A DNA stretch of 64,000 nt from Deltaproteobacteria bacterium (lineage in GTDB: Bacteria > Myxococcota_A > UBA9160 > SZUA-336): assembly GCA_029261925.1 (NCBI GenBank), contig JAJDAJ010000022.1:1-64000 (forward strand), read 5' to 3'. The stretch's first letter is position 1. Each line of letters starts with the position of its first letter. Both the position numbers and the translations under genes were made by a program. This document shows positions 43,718 to 52,707 of the stretch, piece after piece. The notes under the pieces were generated by a model that saw nothing but the letters and a program-made list of their open reading frames with translations, was not told the DNA's origin and ran no database searches.

Positions 43718-44671
43718 CTAGTCTCGCGGGCCAGTGCCGCCGCGCGGTCCCATGAGGCGCCGGTGCAGGAGCCTCGACTCGTCGGCCGAGCGCTCGAGCA
43801 CCAGCGAGGCCGGTCCGGCCAGCAGCTCGGCCTCGCGCTCGCGCACCTGCTCGATGCTGAGCGACGGCACCTCGTAGCCCGACGTCAGCGCCATCACCCA
43901 GCGCGCCACGTGCCCGCCCGCCACGCTCCAGATCTCTCCGCTGAGCGTGCAGGCCTCGTGAGCGAGCCAGGCGACGACCGGCGACACCTGCTCCACGTCG
44001 AGCCGGCGCGCCCAGGCGTCGGGCGCAGCGGAGCGCCACGAAGGCGGCGCCACGCGCGACTGCCGCGCCATCGGCGTGTAGGCGAGCGGCGCCACGGCGT
44101 TGACCTGGATGCCGGCGTCCGCACCCTCGAGCGCGAGGCTGCGCGTGAGCCCCCAGAGGCCGGCCTTGGCGGCCGCGTAGGCCGAGGACCCGGCGGTGCC
44201 GAGCAGACCGGAGTTCGACGTGGTCGAGACCACGCGCCCGTAGCGCCGTCGCAGCATGCCGGGCCACGCCGCGCGGGTGACCAGGAAAGCACCGCGGAGA
44301 TTCACGGCGATCGCCCGGTCGAAGACCTCGACGGCCATCTCGCCGATGTCGCTGGCCGCCAGCAGACCCGCATTGTTCACCACGATGTCGAGCCGACCGA
44401 AGCGCTCGATCGCGGCGTCGACCAGACTCTGCGCCCCGTGCTCGAGCGAGACGTCGGCGGCGACCGCGAAGGCGCGCCCGCCGGCGTGCCGGATCCCGTC
44501 GGCCACCGCCTCCGCCGGCGCGGAACGCTCCGACGCGGGCGCGGGCAGATCGTTGACGACGACCGCGGCGCCGCGCGACGCGAGCAGGCGCGCGTGCGCT
44601 CGCCCGAGCCCGCTGCCCGCGCCCGTGACGACCGCCACCCTGCCGTCGAAGCGCAGCTCCTCGGCGCTCAC
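43718..44671 (-). CDS. Short-chain dehydrogenase/reductase, HSD17B4-like
   Basis: 317 residues. GTG 44671 (after GGGAGG) gives MSAEELRFDGRVAVVTGAGSGLGRAH. Other SDR features: VVNDLPAP with Asp after strand 2 (NAD-type), IVVNNAGLL, STTSNSGLLG with Ser, and YAAAKAGLWGL. The long region between strand 2 and helix C and the ~60-residue C-terminal extension recall the dehydrogenase unit of peroxisomal multifunctional protein type 2, which oxidises 3-hydroxyacyl-CoA including steroid side chains. No hotdog hydratase domain follows. Likely a 3-hydroxyacyl-CoA or hydroxysteroid dehydrogenase, by similarity of pattern. Confidence 0.85.
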   Translation of the reverse strand: MSAEELRFDGRVAVVTGAGSGLGRAHARLLASRGAAVVVNDLPAPASERSAPAEAVADGIRHAGGRAFAVAADVSLEHGAQSLVDAAIERFGRLDIVVNNAGLLAASDIGEMAVEVFDRAIAVNLRGAFLVTRAAWPGMLRRRYGRVVSTTSNSGLLGTAGSSAYAAAKAGLWGLTRSLALEGADAGIQVNAVAPLAYTPMARQSRVAPPSWRSAAPDAWARRLDVEQVSPVVAWLAHEACTLSGEIWSVAGGHVARWVMALTSGYEVPSLSIEQVREREAELLAGPASLVLERSADESRLLHRRLMGPRGGTGPRD

Positions 44672-44799
44672 GCCGGTGGCCCTCCCAGGCTCACGCGGGT
44701 CGCCCCCCGCGCCCGGTCCGGAGGTCCCCCGACCCGTACCCGATTGCGCAGCCCATCCGCGGCCATTGTACGCCGCGCCCCGGGCGATCGGGAGCCGCG

Positions 44800-45549
44800 T
44801 CAGGCGTCGTTCTGGAGCGTGTGGCCGAACGAGGTCCCCTGCGGCTGCGAGGACAGCTCGAGCCAGCGCCTCTCGCGCTCGCCGTGCACGCGGACCACGA
44901 CTGCGGTCGCGTCGCTGGAGGGGGCACCCCGGTGCGCGGCACTGACGATCCGGCTCGCGAGCAGCGGCGGCGTGAGCTCGCCCGCCACGCGCACGAGCGC
45001 TGGATCCTGCACGACCTGCTCCGCGCCGTCGGTGCACAGGATCACGGTGTCGCCGGGCTCGAGCGGGACCGAGAAGACCTCGAAGTGGTCCGACGCCGGA
45101 GCGTCGCCCTCGACCGCGTCGGTCAGCTCGTGATCCACCGTGAGCTGGTGCGCGCGCCGCCCCCGCACCAGGTACGCGCGGCTGTCGCCGCGGTGGCCGA
45201 TCACGCCGACGTCGCCGCGCGCCAGCAGCAGGGTCACGGTCGTGGCCAGGCCGCGCAGCTCCGGATCCGTTCGCTCGGCCTCGACCACCGCATCCATCGC
45301 ATAGGGCAGGGCTCGCTCGACGACCGCGCGTGCGACCCGCTCGGCGCGCAGGTCGAGGTCGTCGCCGGCTCGCTCCACGAACTCCTCGAGGGCGTCGCTC
45401 GCGACCCGCGCCGCGATCTCGCCCGCGGGCGTGCCGCTCGCGCCATCGCAGACGACGTACAGGCCCAGGCCCTGCTCCGCCAGGAAGGCATCCTCGTTGT
45501 GGAGGCCCTGGCCTCCCGCCCGCGTGGCGCCCGACCCCTCGATCCCCAT
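44800..45549 (-). CDS. PP2C-family serine/threonine protein phosphatase
   Basis: 249 residues. AGGAGGTG lies just before ATG 45549. Metal-binding motifs appear in order: NEDAFLAEQ, VVCDGASGTPAGE, GHRGDSRAYLVRG, ILCTDGAEQVV and SDATAVVVRV. The final motif has Asp-Ala-Thr rather than the common Asp-Asn-x-Thr, but the metal Asp is retained. It probably dephosphorylates Ser/Thr proteins in the cytoplasm. No kinase or FHA-domain gene is adjacent. Divergent from the ACAD operon. Confidence 0.9.
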   Translation of the reverse strand: MGIEGSGATRAGGQGLHNEDAFLAEQGLGLYVVCDGASGTPAGEIAARVASDALEEFVERAGDDLDLRAERVARAVVERALPYAMDAVVEAERTDPELRGLATTVTLLLARGDVGVIGHRGDSRAYLVRGRRAHQLTVDHELTDAVEGDAPASDHFEVFSVPLEPGDTVILCTDGAEQVVQDPALVRVAGELTPPLLASRIVSAAHRGAPSSDATAVVVRVHGERERRWLELSSQPQGTSFGHTLQNDA

Positions 45550-45746
45550 GCCCACCTCCTGCAGTGAGCGCGCGAGTCGACGCACCCGCGCGCCGGGCCG
45601 CCTCCGAGGGTCGCGCCCCGGCCGTCGATGTCAATCACCGCGCCGCCGCAGCGTGCACGAGTGGGCATCGGAGGCGCGTGGATGCCGCCGTGTCGCGTCG
45701 CGGGGCGGCGAGGACGATCGGCGGGGGCCCCTGCTAGGATGCGCCC

Positions 45747-46826
45747 ATGCACTTCGGGCTCGACGAGGATCAGGTACTGCTGCAGGAGACGCTGCGCGAC
45801 TTCGCGGCCAAGACGCTGGCGGGCTCGCGACTGCGCGACGTGTTCGAGTCGGGCGAGGGCTTCGACGCCGACGTCTGGAGCGGCGCGGCCGACGTCGGCC
45901 TGACGGGACTGTGCATCCCGGAGCGCTACGGCGGCGCCGAGCTCGGCGTGCTCGAGCTGGCGCTGGCATTCGAGATCCTCGGCGAGGCCGCGGTGCCCGG
46001 GCCGTTCCTCTCGCACGCGCTCGCGGGCCTGGCGCTGACGCTCGGTGGCGACGACGCGCAGCGCGAGCGCTGGCTGCCGCGCATCGCCTCGGGCGAGTGC
46101 ACCGCCACGCTGGCGCTCCTCGAGCCCGACGGCGGCTGGGAGCCGTCGAGCTGGAGCGTCGAGGCGCGCGACGGGCGCCTCGACGGGGTGAAGGACTTCG
46201 TGGAGGCCGGCGCGCGCGCCGGGCTGATCGTGGTCGGAACGCGGGGCGGCGGCCTGGCGCTGATCGATCGCGCGGCCGGCGGCGCCGCGACCGAGCCGAT
46301 CGACGGAGTGGACCGCACGCGCGGCCTGTCGCGCCTGCGGCTGGAGGGCGCGGCGGTCGAGCCACTCGGAGGCGGCGACGCGCTCACCGCGCGCGTCCTC
46401 GACGCTGGCCGCATCCTGCTGGCCGCGGATGCACTCGGTGCTGCCTGGCAGCTGCTCCAGACCACCGTCGAGTACACCCGGACGCGCGAGCAGTTCGGCA
46501 TGCCGATCGCGCAGTTCCAGGCAGTCAAGCACCAGCTGGCGAACCTGGCGCTCGAGCTGGAGCCGGCGCGCGGACTCTTCTGGTACGCCGGGCATGCCTT
46601 CGATGCCCTGCCCGACGAGGCGCCGCGCGCCGCGGCGATCGCCAAGGCGCACCTGACCGATCGTGCGGTCGACACGGCGCGACTCTGCGTGGAGCTCCAC
46701 GGCGGCATCGGGTTCACCTGGGACTCCGACGTGCAGATCCGGGTCAAGCGCTGCATGTTCGATCGAATGTGGCTCGGCGGTCCCGACGCGCACCTCGAGC
46801 GCATCGCCGAGCTCGGAGGCTGGTGA
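45747..46826 (+). CDS. Acyl-CoA dehydrogenase, subunit-like (first of a pair)
   Basis: 359 residues, shorter than typical ~380-400. The N-terminal helical domain is MHFGLDEDQVLLQETLRDFA, with GLCIPERYGGAELG. The C-terminal domain contains YTRTREQFGMPIAQFQAVKH, the FAD- and acyl-contacting helix, and ELHGGIGFTWDSDVQIRVKR. The active-base region reads TWDSD where many relatives have TWEHD, so Asp replaces Glu. It overlaps the next ACAD gene by TGATG. Such pairs of unequal ACAD genes form alpha2beta2 dehydrogenases in steroid side-chain degradation (ChsE-type), each half supplying part of the site. That assembly is inferred for this pair. Confidence 0.87.
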   Translation: MHFGLDEDQVLLQETLRDFAAKTLAGSRLRDVFESGEGFDADVWSGAADVGLTGLCIPERYGGAELGVLELALAFEILGEAAVPGPFLSHALAGLALTLGGDDAQRERWLPRIASGECTATLALLEPDGGWEPSSWSVEARDGRLDGVKDFVEAGARAGLIVVGTRGGGLALIDRAAGGAATEPIDGVDRTRGLSRLRLEGAAVEPLGGGDALTARVLDAGRILLAADALGAAWQLLQTTVEYTRTREQFGMPIAQFQAVKHQLANLALELEPARGLFWYAGHAFDALPDEAPRAAAIAKAHLTDRAVDTARLCVELHGGIGFTWDSDVQIRVKRCMFDRMWLGGPDAHLERIAELGGW

Positions 46827-48040
46827 TGGATCTGAGCTTCGGACCCGAGCACGAGACCTTCCGCAAGGAGGTCCGCAGCTTCGTCGAGCAGAGCTGGCCG
46901 CCGCGCGGTGCGGACCTGGAGCTGCCGCTAGCCGAGCAGGAGGCCCGCTTTCGCGAGCACGCGGTCGAGCGCGGCTACCTGTACCGCAGCATCCCGCAGC
47001 GCTACGGCGGCTCGGAGCAGCCCTTCGACGCGCTGCGCGAGGCGATCGTCGCCGAGGAGTTCGACCGTGGCAAGACGCCCTGGCGGCTGGGCGGCCAGGG
47101 CGTGGGCATGATCGTCCCCACCCTGCTCGAGGTCGGAGAGGAGTGGCAGCGCGAGAAGTTCATTCCCCCGACCCTGCGCGGCGACATGGTCTGGTGTCAG
47201 GGCTACAGCGAGCCCGGCGCCGGCAGCGACCTGGCCTCGCTGCGCAGCACCGCGCGCCTCGAGGGCGATGAGTGGATCATCGACGGCCACAAGATCTGGA
47301 CCAGCGATGCCAGCGACGCGCAGTACATGTTCGGCCTGTTCCGCACCGAGCCCGACGCGTCCAAGCACGGCGGGATCTCCTACCTGCTGCTCGAGATGGA
47401 CCAGCCCGGCATCGAGGTGCGTCCACTGCGCCAGCTGACCGGGGCACTGGACTTCTGCGAGGTCTTCCTCGACGGCGCGCGCGCGCCCGCGGACTGGATC
47501 GTCGGCTCTCGCGGCCAGGGCTGGCAGGTGACCCGCGTCAACCTCAAGCACGAGCGCAACCTGGGCGGCGGTCCCGCCATGCGCAATCTCTTCCGGTCCC
47601 TGCTGGAGCTGGCCCGCCGCCAGTCGATCGAAGGGCGGCCGGCGATCGAGGACCCCGTGGTCCGCCGGCGCCTGGCGTCGATCGACTGCTACGTGCGCTG
47701 CGTGGAGACCACGCACATGCGCCAGCTCAGCGCCGTTTCGCGCGGCGAGGAGGAGAGCGTCGCGCTGCCGATGATGATGAACAAGCTCTTCCAGACGGAT
47801 CTGCGCGAGCGCATCTTCCGGCTCGCCTACGACCTGCTCGACGCCGACGGCCTGCGCAACCCGGCGGCCGAGGATCTGGCCACCTGGCGCAACCACACGG
47901 GCACGAACACGGGCTGGGTGGAGCAGTACCTGTTCTGCCTGTCCGGCCCGATCGCGGCAGGATCCTCGAACATCCAGCGCAACGTGATCGGCGAGCGCGG
48001 GCTCGGGCTGCCGCGGGACATCCGGCCTCCTTCCAGCTGA
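46826..48040 (+). CDS. Acyl-CoA dehydrogenase, subunit-like (second of a pair)
   Basis: 404 residues. Start by TGATG overlap with the first ACAD gene. Typical parts: MDLSFGPEHETFRKEVRSFV, CQGYSEPGAGSDLASL (FAD/substrate loop) and IDGHKIWTSDA. The C-terminal motif is AAGSSNIQRNVIGERGLGLPR, in which the catalytic Glu position of MCAD-type enzymes (YEGT) is Ala. The pair could act as a heterotetramer with one active site per dimer. Two-subunit ACADs of this sort handle bulky acyl-CoA such as steroid or hopanoid side chains. A large inverted repeat follows the stop. Confidence 0.9.
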   Translation: MDLSFGPEHETFRKEVRSFVEQSWPPRGADLELPLAEQEARFREHAVERGYLYRSIPQRYGGSEQPFDALREAIVAEEFDRGKTPWRLGGQGVGMIVPTLLEVGEEWQREKFIPPTLRGDMVWCQGYSEPGAGSDLASLRSTARLEGDEWIIDGHKIWTSDASDAQYMFGLFRTEPDASKHGGISYLLLEMDQPGIEVRPLRQLTGALDFCEVFLDGARAPADWIVGSRGQGWQVTRVNLKHERNLGGGPAMRNLFRSLLELARRQSIEGRPAIEDPVVRRRLASIDCYVRCVETTHMRQLSAVSRGEEESVALPMMMNKLFQTDLRERIFRLAYDLLDADGLRNPAAEDLATWRNHTGTNTGWVEQYLFCLSGPIAAGSSNIQRNVIGERGLGLPRDIRPPSS

Positions 48041-48055
48041 GGTCGGTCCCGGGCC

Positions 48056-48161
48056 GCTGCGAGCGGGCGGATTTCCATCAGGGCCCGGGTCCCCTCCCTC
48101 CGCTCGCTTTGCTCGCTCCGGTCGACCCGAGGTCCCTGCTGGAAATCCGCCCGCTCGCAGC
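48056..48161. repeat. 106-bp inverted repeat between convergent ACAD and GST genes
   Basis: Two perfect 21-bp arms (48056-48076 and 48141-48161) extend inward for another five pairs after one mismatch, giving a long cruciform-capable element. The centre contains CTCGCTTTGCTCGC. It fills most of the gap between two convergent genes. It could be a bidirectional terminator or a MITE-like insertion. No transposase nearby. Confidence 0.65.
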
Positions 48162-48216
48162 TCCTCCGAGATTCCGGGGGCTGGTGGGGGCGCGGTGGTC
48201 AGTCGGTCTGGAGCGG

Positions 48217-48990
48217 TCAGAAGTCGAGGGGCAGGCCGATGTGGTGCTGGTAGATGCGGTCGCGGTGCTCGAGGAGCGCGGGGTCGAGGACCTCGAGGAT
48301 CGCGGGGTCGGTCTCGGTGTACATGCGGCGCAGGCCGCGCGACATCGGACAGAGGTCCTGCGGCAGCGGAGCGAAGAGCGCGGCGAAGGCGGCCCAGAAG
48401 ACGTCGGCCGCGGTCAGGGCATCGCCGACCAGGTAGCTCGAGCCGCTGCGCTTCCGGGCCCGGAGCTCGTCGGCGAGCCAGGCGAGCGTGCGGATCACGC
48501 GCTCCCGCGCCGCCGGGACCCTCGCCGGATCGTGGCCGTACTTGCGGCAGAAGTGGCGGGTCTGCTCGCGCCCGGGTCCCTCGGACTGCCGAGCGAGCTG
48601 CGCGTCGAGCATGGTCAGGCGGCGCGACCAGCCCAGACCGTCGCGACCGCTGATCTCGCGGCAGATGCCCAGCGTCCACGCGCGCGCGCGCGGATCGGCG
48701 GGGAGCAGCGCGGGATCGGGCGCGAGGCGCTCGGCGAGCAGGACGATCTCGCTCATGCGCACCTGGGGCGGCTCGTCGTTCCAGACGGCGACAGGCGCAG
48801 CGGTCTGCCCGGTCCAGTCGCGCAGCGCGCCGTCCTCGGAGCCGGCGACCTGCGCCACGGGCAGGTAGTCGAGGCTCTTGATGCGGAGCAGACCCTTCGC
48901 GGTCTCGCTCCAGGGGCCGGGACCACCGGCGGTCAGCACCACGCGCAGTCCGGGGGCGGCGCGTCCCTCCTCGACGCCGGCGTACTCCAC
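48217..48990 (-). CDS. Glutathione S-transferase-like protein
   Basis: 257 residues. GTG 48990 starts 4 bases after the stop of the CoA-transferase gene, which lies upstream on the same strand. The N-terminal thioredoxin-like half is loose (ARGLRVVLTAGGPGPWSETAKGLL, LPVAQVAGSEDG) and shows PPQVRMSEIVLLAERL as the GSH-contact turn. The C-terminal helical domain has SSYLVGDALTAADVFWAAF, the conserved N-capping box of GSTs. A catalytic Ser/Tyr cannot be assigned with confidence. Possibly linked to degradation of an electrophilic CoA ester; inference. Confidence 0.75.
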   Translation of the reverse strand: MEYAGVEEGRAAPGLRVVLTAGGPGPWSETAKGLLRIKSLDYLPVAQVAGSEDGALRDWTGQTAAPVAVWNDEPPQVRMSEIVLLAERLAPDPALLPADPRARAWTLGICREISGRDGLGWSRRLTMLDAQLARQSEGPGREQTRHFCRKYGHDPARVPAARERVIRTLAWLADELRARKRSGSSYLVGDALTAADVFWAAFAALFAPLPQDLCPMSRGLRRMYTETDPAILEVLDPALLEHRDRIYQHHIGLPLDF

Positions 48991-48994
48991 GCCG

Positions 48995-51454
48995 CTACCC
49001 GCTCGCGCGGGAGACGATGCCGTCGCTCTCGAGGCGCGCGATGGCGTCGTCGTCGTAGCCGAGCTCGCGCAGCACCGCCTCGGTGTGCTGGCCGAGCAGG
49101 CACGCGGGGCGCGCTCCGGCCGGCGTGCGCGACAGCTCGAAGAGCGGTCCGAGACGACGGTGGCGGCCGAAGCTCGGGTGCTCGACCTCGGCCAGCATGC
49201 CGGCCTCGCGCGTGACCGGGTCGTCCATGACCGCGCGCGCGATGGGACCCTGCGCGACCTCGACGCAGCCCACGTCGGCGCTCGTGAAGTGCCGCTCCCA
49301 CTCGGCAGCGGGGCGGGTGCGCAGGACGCCCGCCAGCAGCTCCGCGAGCTCGGCGTCGTGGCGCTCCCGCGCGGCGGCGTCGGCGAAGCGCGGATCGCTG
49401 GCCAGGTCCAGCTCGGGCGCGAGCGCCGCGCACAGGTCGTCCCACTCCCCTGGCTGCGGCGCGGCCAGGAAGGCCCAGCCGTCCGCGGTCTCGTACAGCC
49501 GGTACAGCGCCCCGAGTCCGAGCAGCTCGGCGTCCACCCGCCTCGGATCGCGCCGTCCCTCGTGGTCGAAGCACTCCTGCGACACCGCGTACGCGCTGGT
49601 GCAGAGCATCGAGGTCAGCATCTCCTGCGCCTCGCCCGTGCGCTCGCGTGCGACCAGGCCCAGGAGTAGCGCGGTGGCCACACCCAGCGCGGCACAGCCG
49701 TCGGCGTTTCCCGGCGACTGGGCGGCGCTGGCCATGCGGATCGACGCGGGCTTGATCTCGTCGAGCGTCAGGTCCGGACCTCCGGGAACCGACGAGCCGG
49801 CGTTGAGCCAGCCGATGCCCGAGCCCGCGCCGATGGTGGGCGCGAACGCGGGCTTGCGGCCGCACGGGCCGTCGACGCCGTAGCCCGGCGCATTCAGGTA
49901 GACCACGTTCGGGTTGAGCCGCCGCAGCGACGCGTAGTCCAGACCGAGCTTCTCCGCGACGCCGGCGCGGTAGCTCACCATCACCAGATCGCAGCCGCGC
50001 GCGATGCGCTCGACGATCTCGCGGCCCTCGGGCGTGTGCGCGTCGACGGCGACGCTCTCCTTGCCCTGGAGCGACTTGACCGCCCCTGCGTCGGGATAGC
50101 CCATGAGCAGGCGCATCGGCTCGCCCGACAGCGGCTCGACCTTGATCACCCGCGCGCCGAGGTCCGCCAGGATCGCCGGGCCGTACGGCGCTGCGTAGAA
50201 CAGGCCCAGGTCGAGCACGGTCACGCCCTGGAGCGGCAGCCGGCCCTCCGCCTCGCCGCCCGCCTCCGGCGACCTGGGCGATCCCGAGCGCAGCGCCTCC
50301 TCGAGGGCGTCGCGGTCGGCGTCGAGCGCGGGCGCGGGGCCGCGCACCTCGCCCGGCGTCGCGGACATGCGCACCATCGGCGCGAGCTGCCGCGTCGGCC
50401 CGACCTGCGGATCGTCGAGCTCGATCACGTGTCCGTTGTGCTGCATCTGCGGATGATCGAGCAGCTCGCGCACGGAGCGGTAGACCTCCGCCCAGACGTC
50501 GGGCTCGCGCTCGAAGGCCTGCTGCCACTCGGCGACGGTCTTGCGCCGCGCGGCCTCCAGCATCATCTCCCAGAAGCGCTCGCGCCTGTCCTCCTCGGCG
50601 AACTCGGGCGCGCTCGACCACTCGGGGTCGTCGCGCATCCAGTCGAGCTCGAGCGCACGCATGAACGCCTCGAAGAGGTGCGGCGAGGTCTGCGAGAACT
50701 GCAGCCAGCGCCCGTCGCGGCTCAGGCAGACGAGCAGGCGGAACGCGAAGCTCTGGTTCGGCACGCCGCGCGGCGAGTACGGCGGCGCGGCCTCGAAGGC
50801 GTCCGGGTAGCGCTCCGCGACCAGGCGCAGGAACCAGTCCCACGGGTCGTGCGCGGCGATGCCCTGCACCAGCGAGGTCTCCACGCGCTGCCCCGGCCCG
50901 CCGCGCTCGCGCACGTAGAGCGCCGACAGGATCCCCTGCAGACCGGTCTGCGCGGCGCTGAAGCTGCAGTACGGCACCGAGCAGAATGCCGGGCCGGGCC
51001 GCGGGGCCGCCCCCGCCACCTGCGTGAAGCCGCCGAGCTTCGCCATGACCAGGCCCTCGTAGCCCTTCAGGTCGCGGTAGGGGCCGCGACTGCCGAAGCC
51101 GCTGACCGAGGCGTAGATCAGACCGGGGTTCGCCGCCGCGAGCGCGTCGTAGCCGAGACCCAGGCGTCCGGCGACGCCCGGCCGGAAGGTCTCGACGAGC
51201 ACGTCGCTGCGCAGCGCCAGCTCGCGCGCGCGCACGGCGTCGCGCCCGTCGTGCAGGTCGAGCACGACGCTGCGCTTGCCGCGCCCCCAGCTCACCCAGG
51301 CGGGCTGCTCGCGCAGCGGCGAGCCCCCGGGCGGCTCCACGCACCAGACCTCCGCGCCGTAGTCGGCGAGAAGCTGCGTGATCAGCGCGCTCGTGAACCC
51401 CTGACCCAGGTCGAGCACCCGCAGACCGCCGAGTGCGCGGCTCACGGCGCGCAC
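48995..51454 (-). CDS. Fused tandem class III CoA-transferase (CaiB/BaiF) protein
   Basis: 819 residues, twice the usual ~400. Domain 1 spans ~8-375 (LRVLDLGQGFTSALITQLLADYGAEVWCVEPP) and domain 2 ~405-819 (VTVLDLGLFYAAPYGPAILADLGARVIKVEP). Class III enzymes transfer CoA through an Asp-bound oxalyl/acyl-anhydride intermediate. At the matching place domain 1 has Glu133 (KGYEGLV) and domain 2 has Ala538 (KPAFAP). Either the tandem fold uses another acid, or it is not a normal transferase. Naturally occurring tandem CaiB proteins are reported in steroid and bile-acid pathways. In tandem with GST gene; substrate unknown. Confidence 0.85.
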   Translation of the reverse strand: MRAVSRALGGLRVLDLGQGFTSALITQLLADYGAEVWCVEPPGGSPLREQPAWVSWGRGKRSVVLDLHDGRDAVRARELALRSDVLVETFRPGVAGRLGLGYDALAAANPGLIYASVSGFGSRGPYRDLKGYEGLVMAKLGGFTQVAGAAPRPGPAFCSVPYCSFSAAQTGLQGILSALYVRERGGPGQRVETSLVQGIAAHDPWDWFLRLVAERYPDAFEAAPPYSPRGVPNQSFAFRLLVCLSRDGRWLQFSQTSPHLFEAFMRALELDWMRDDPEWSSAPEFAEEDRRERFWEMMLEAARRKTVAEWQQAFEREPDVWAEVYRSVRELLDHPQMQHNGHVIELDDPQVGPTRQLAPMVRMSATPGEVRGPAPALDADRDALEEALRSGSPRSPEAGGEAEGRLPLQGVTVLDLGLFYAAPYGPAILADLGARVIKVEPLSGEPMRLLMGYPDAGAVKSLQGKESVAVDAHTPEGREIVERIARGCDLVMVSYRAGVAEKLGLDYASLRRLNPNVVYLNAPGYGVDGPCGRKPAFAPTIGAGSGIGWLNAGSSVPGGPDLTLDEIKPASIRMASAAQSPGNADGCAALGVATALLLGLVARERTGEAQEMLTSMLCTSAYAVSQECFDHEGRRDPRRVDAELLGLGALYRLYETADGWAFLAAPQPGEWDDLCAALAPELDLASDPRFADAAARERHDAELAELLAGVLRTRPAAEWERHFTSADVGCVEVAQGPIARAVMDDPVTREAGMLAEVEHPSFGRHRRLGPLFELSRTPAGARPACLLGQHTEAVLRELGYDDDAIARLESDGIVSRASG

Positions 51455-51523
51455 CTCTTGCGTGCGCGGTCGCCACGCCGGGCACGATCCGGCTGCGCGG
51501 GAGGCACCCTCACCGGTCCCGGC

Positions 51524-52642
51524 TCAGGCCTCGAAGCCGAAGACGCGCGCGGCGTTGCCGCCGAGGATGGCGCGCTTCTCGGCATCGCTCACGCCGTCGA
51601 GCTGGCGCGCACAGACCTCGTGCGACGACGGCCAGGTGCCCTCGGGGTGCGGATAGTCGCTGCCCCACATGAGTGGCTCGACGCCCGTCCACTGCCGGTT
51701 GGACACGGCCACGGGATCGTTCTGGAAGGTGACGTGCGCCTGGCGCCGGATCAGCTCGCTGGGCCTGAGCGAGAGCTTGGGGCTCGCCCACATGTGGTGC
51801 TTCTCGTAGATCTCGTCGGCCTGGGTCATCACCCAGGCCAGCCAGGAGCCGCCGGTCTCGACCGTCACGATGCGTAGCCCCGGAAAGCGGTCGAGCACAC
51901 CACCGGCCGAGAAGTACAGCAGCACGTGCGCACCATCGAGCTGCGCGCCGAGCAGGTAGTTGATCACCGCACCGCCCGGTCCGCGCTCGACGCGCGGCTC
52001 GTGGCCGCTGCCCGCGTGGAACGTGAGCGGCAGCTCGAGCTCCTGGACCAGCCCCCAGAAGACGTCGTAGTCCGGGTCGTTGTAGGGGCGTGTCGGCATC
52101 TGCGCCGGCAGGAAGAGGCAGCGCAGACCCTGGTCCTTGACGCGCTTGGCCTCGCTGCAGGCGGCGTCGATGTCGAGCATCGGCACGATGGCCGCGACCG
52201 CGAAGCGATCCGGGTGGCCATTGAAGGTCTCGGCGGCCCAGTCGTTGTAGGCGCGGGACAGCGCCATCTGCAGCTCGGGGTCGGGTGTCGAGAAGCTCGA
52301 CTGCAGCGACAGCGTGGGGAAGACGACCTCTGCCGAGATGCCGTCTCGATCCTGGTCGCGGATGCGCAGCGCGGGATCCCAGCCACCGGCCTGCGCGCGC
52401 TCGAGCGCCTCACCCTGCAGCTCCACACGACCTGCCGGCAGCTTCCGGGGGCGCAGGCCCTCGACCAGCATCGAGGGCACGCCGTCGACATCCTCGATGC
52501 GCGGCGCCCGGTCCCGCAGCGCGGCGGGCATCCGCTCGGCAAAGAGCTCCGGGGGCTCGTTGACGTGGGAGTCCGCCGAGAGGAAGCGGAATCCGTCCAG
52601 ACCCTGGCCCTGGGGGGCCTGTTCCCGTGTCGCGTCGGCCAT
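51524..52642 (-). CDS. Amidohydrolase-2 family metal-dependent hydrolase
   Basis: 372 residues. ATG 52642 is favoured by GGAGGAG upstream; an earlier in-frame ATG at 52714 adds 24 Gly/Ala-rich residues and overlaps the putative operator. Motifs: FLSADSHVNEPPELF (metal DxH), LTFHAGSGHE (barrel His), FSAGGVLDRFPGLRIVTVETGG and WGSDYPHPEGTWPS (catalytic Asp). Third member of this family in the window, with the closest overall similarity to the one at 4678. Divergently arranged with the TetR regulator gene, which probably controls it. Substrate unknown. Confidence 0.87.
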   Translation of the reverse strand: MADATREQAPQGQGLDGFRFLSADSHVNEPPELFAERMPAALRDRAPRIEDVDGVPSMLVEGLRPRKLPAGRVELQGEALERAQAGGWDPALRIRDQDRDGISAEVVFPTLSLQSSFSTPDPELQMALSRAYNDWAAETFNGHPDRFAVAAIVPMLDIDAACSEAKRVKDQGLRCLFLPAQMPTRPYNDPDYDVFWGLVQELELPLTFHAGSGHEPRVERGPGGAVINYLLGAQLDGAHVLLYFSAGGVLDRFPGLRIVTVETGGSWLAWVMTQADEIYEKHHMWASPKLSLRPSELIRRQAHVTFQNDPVAVSNRQWTGVEPLMWGSDYPHPEGTWPSSHEVCARQLDGVSDAEKRAILGGNAARVFGFEA

Positions 52643-52707
52643 CTGCGCTCCTCCGCCCGTGCGCCCGGCGGGGGCGCCGCGAGCTCCGCCAGGATACTCC
52701 TGGCACG

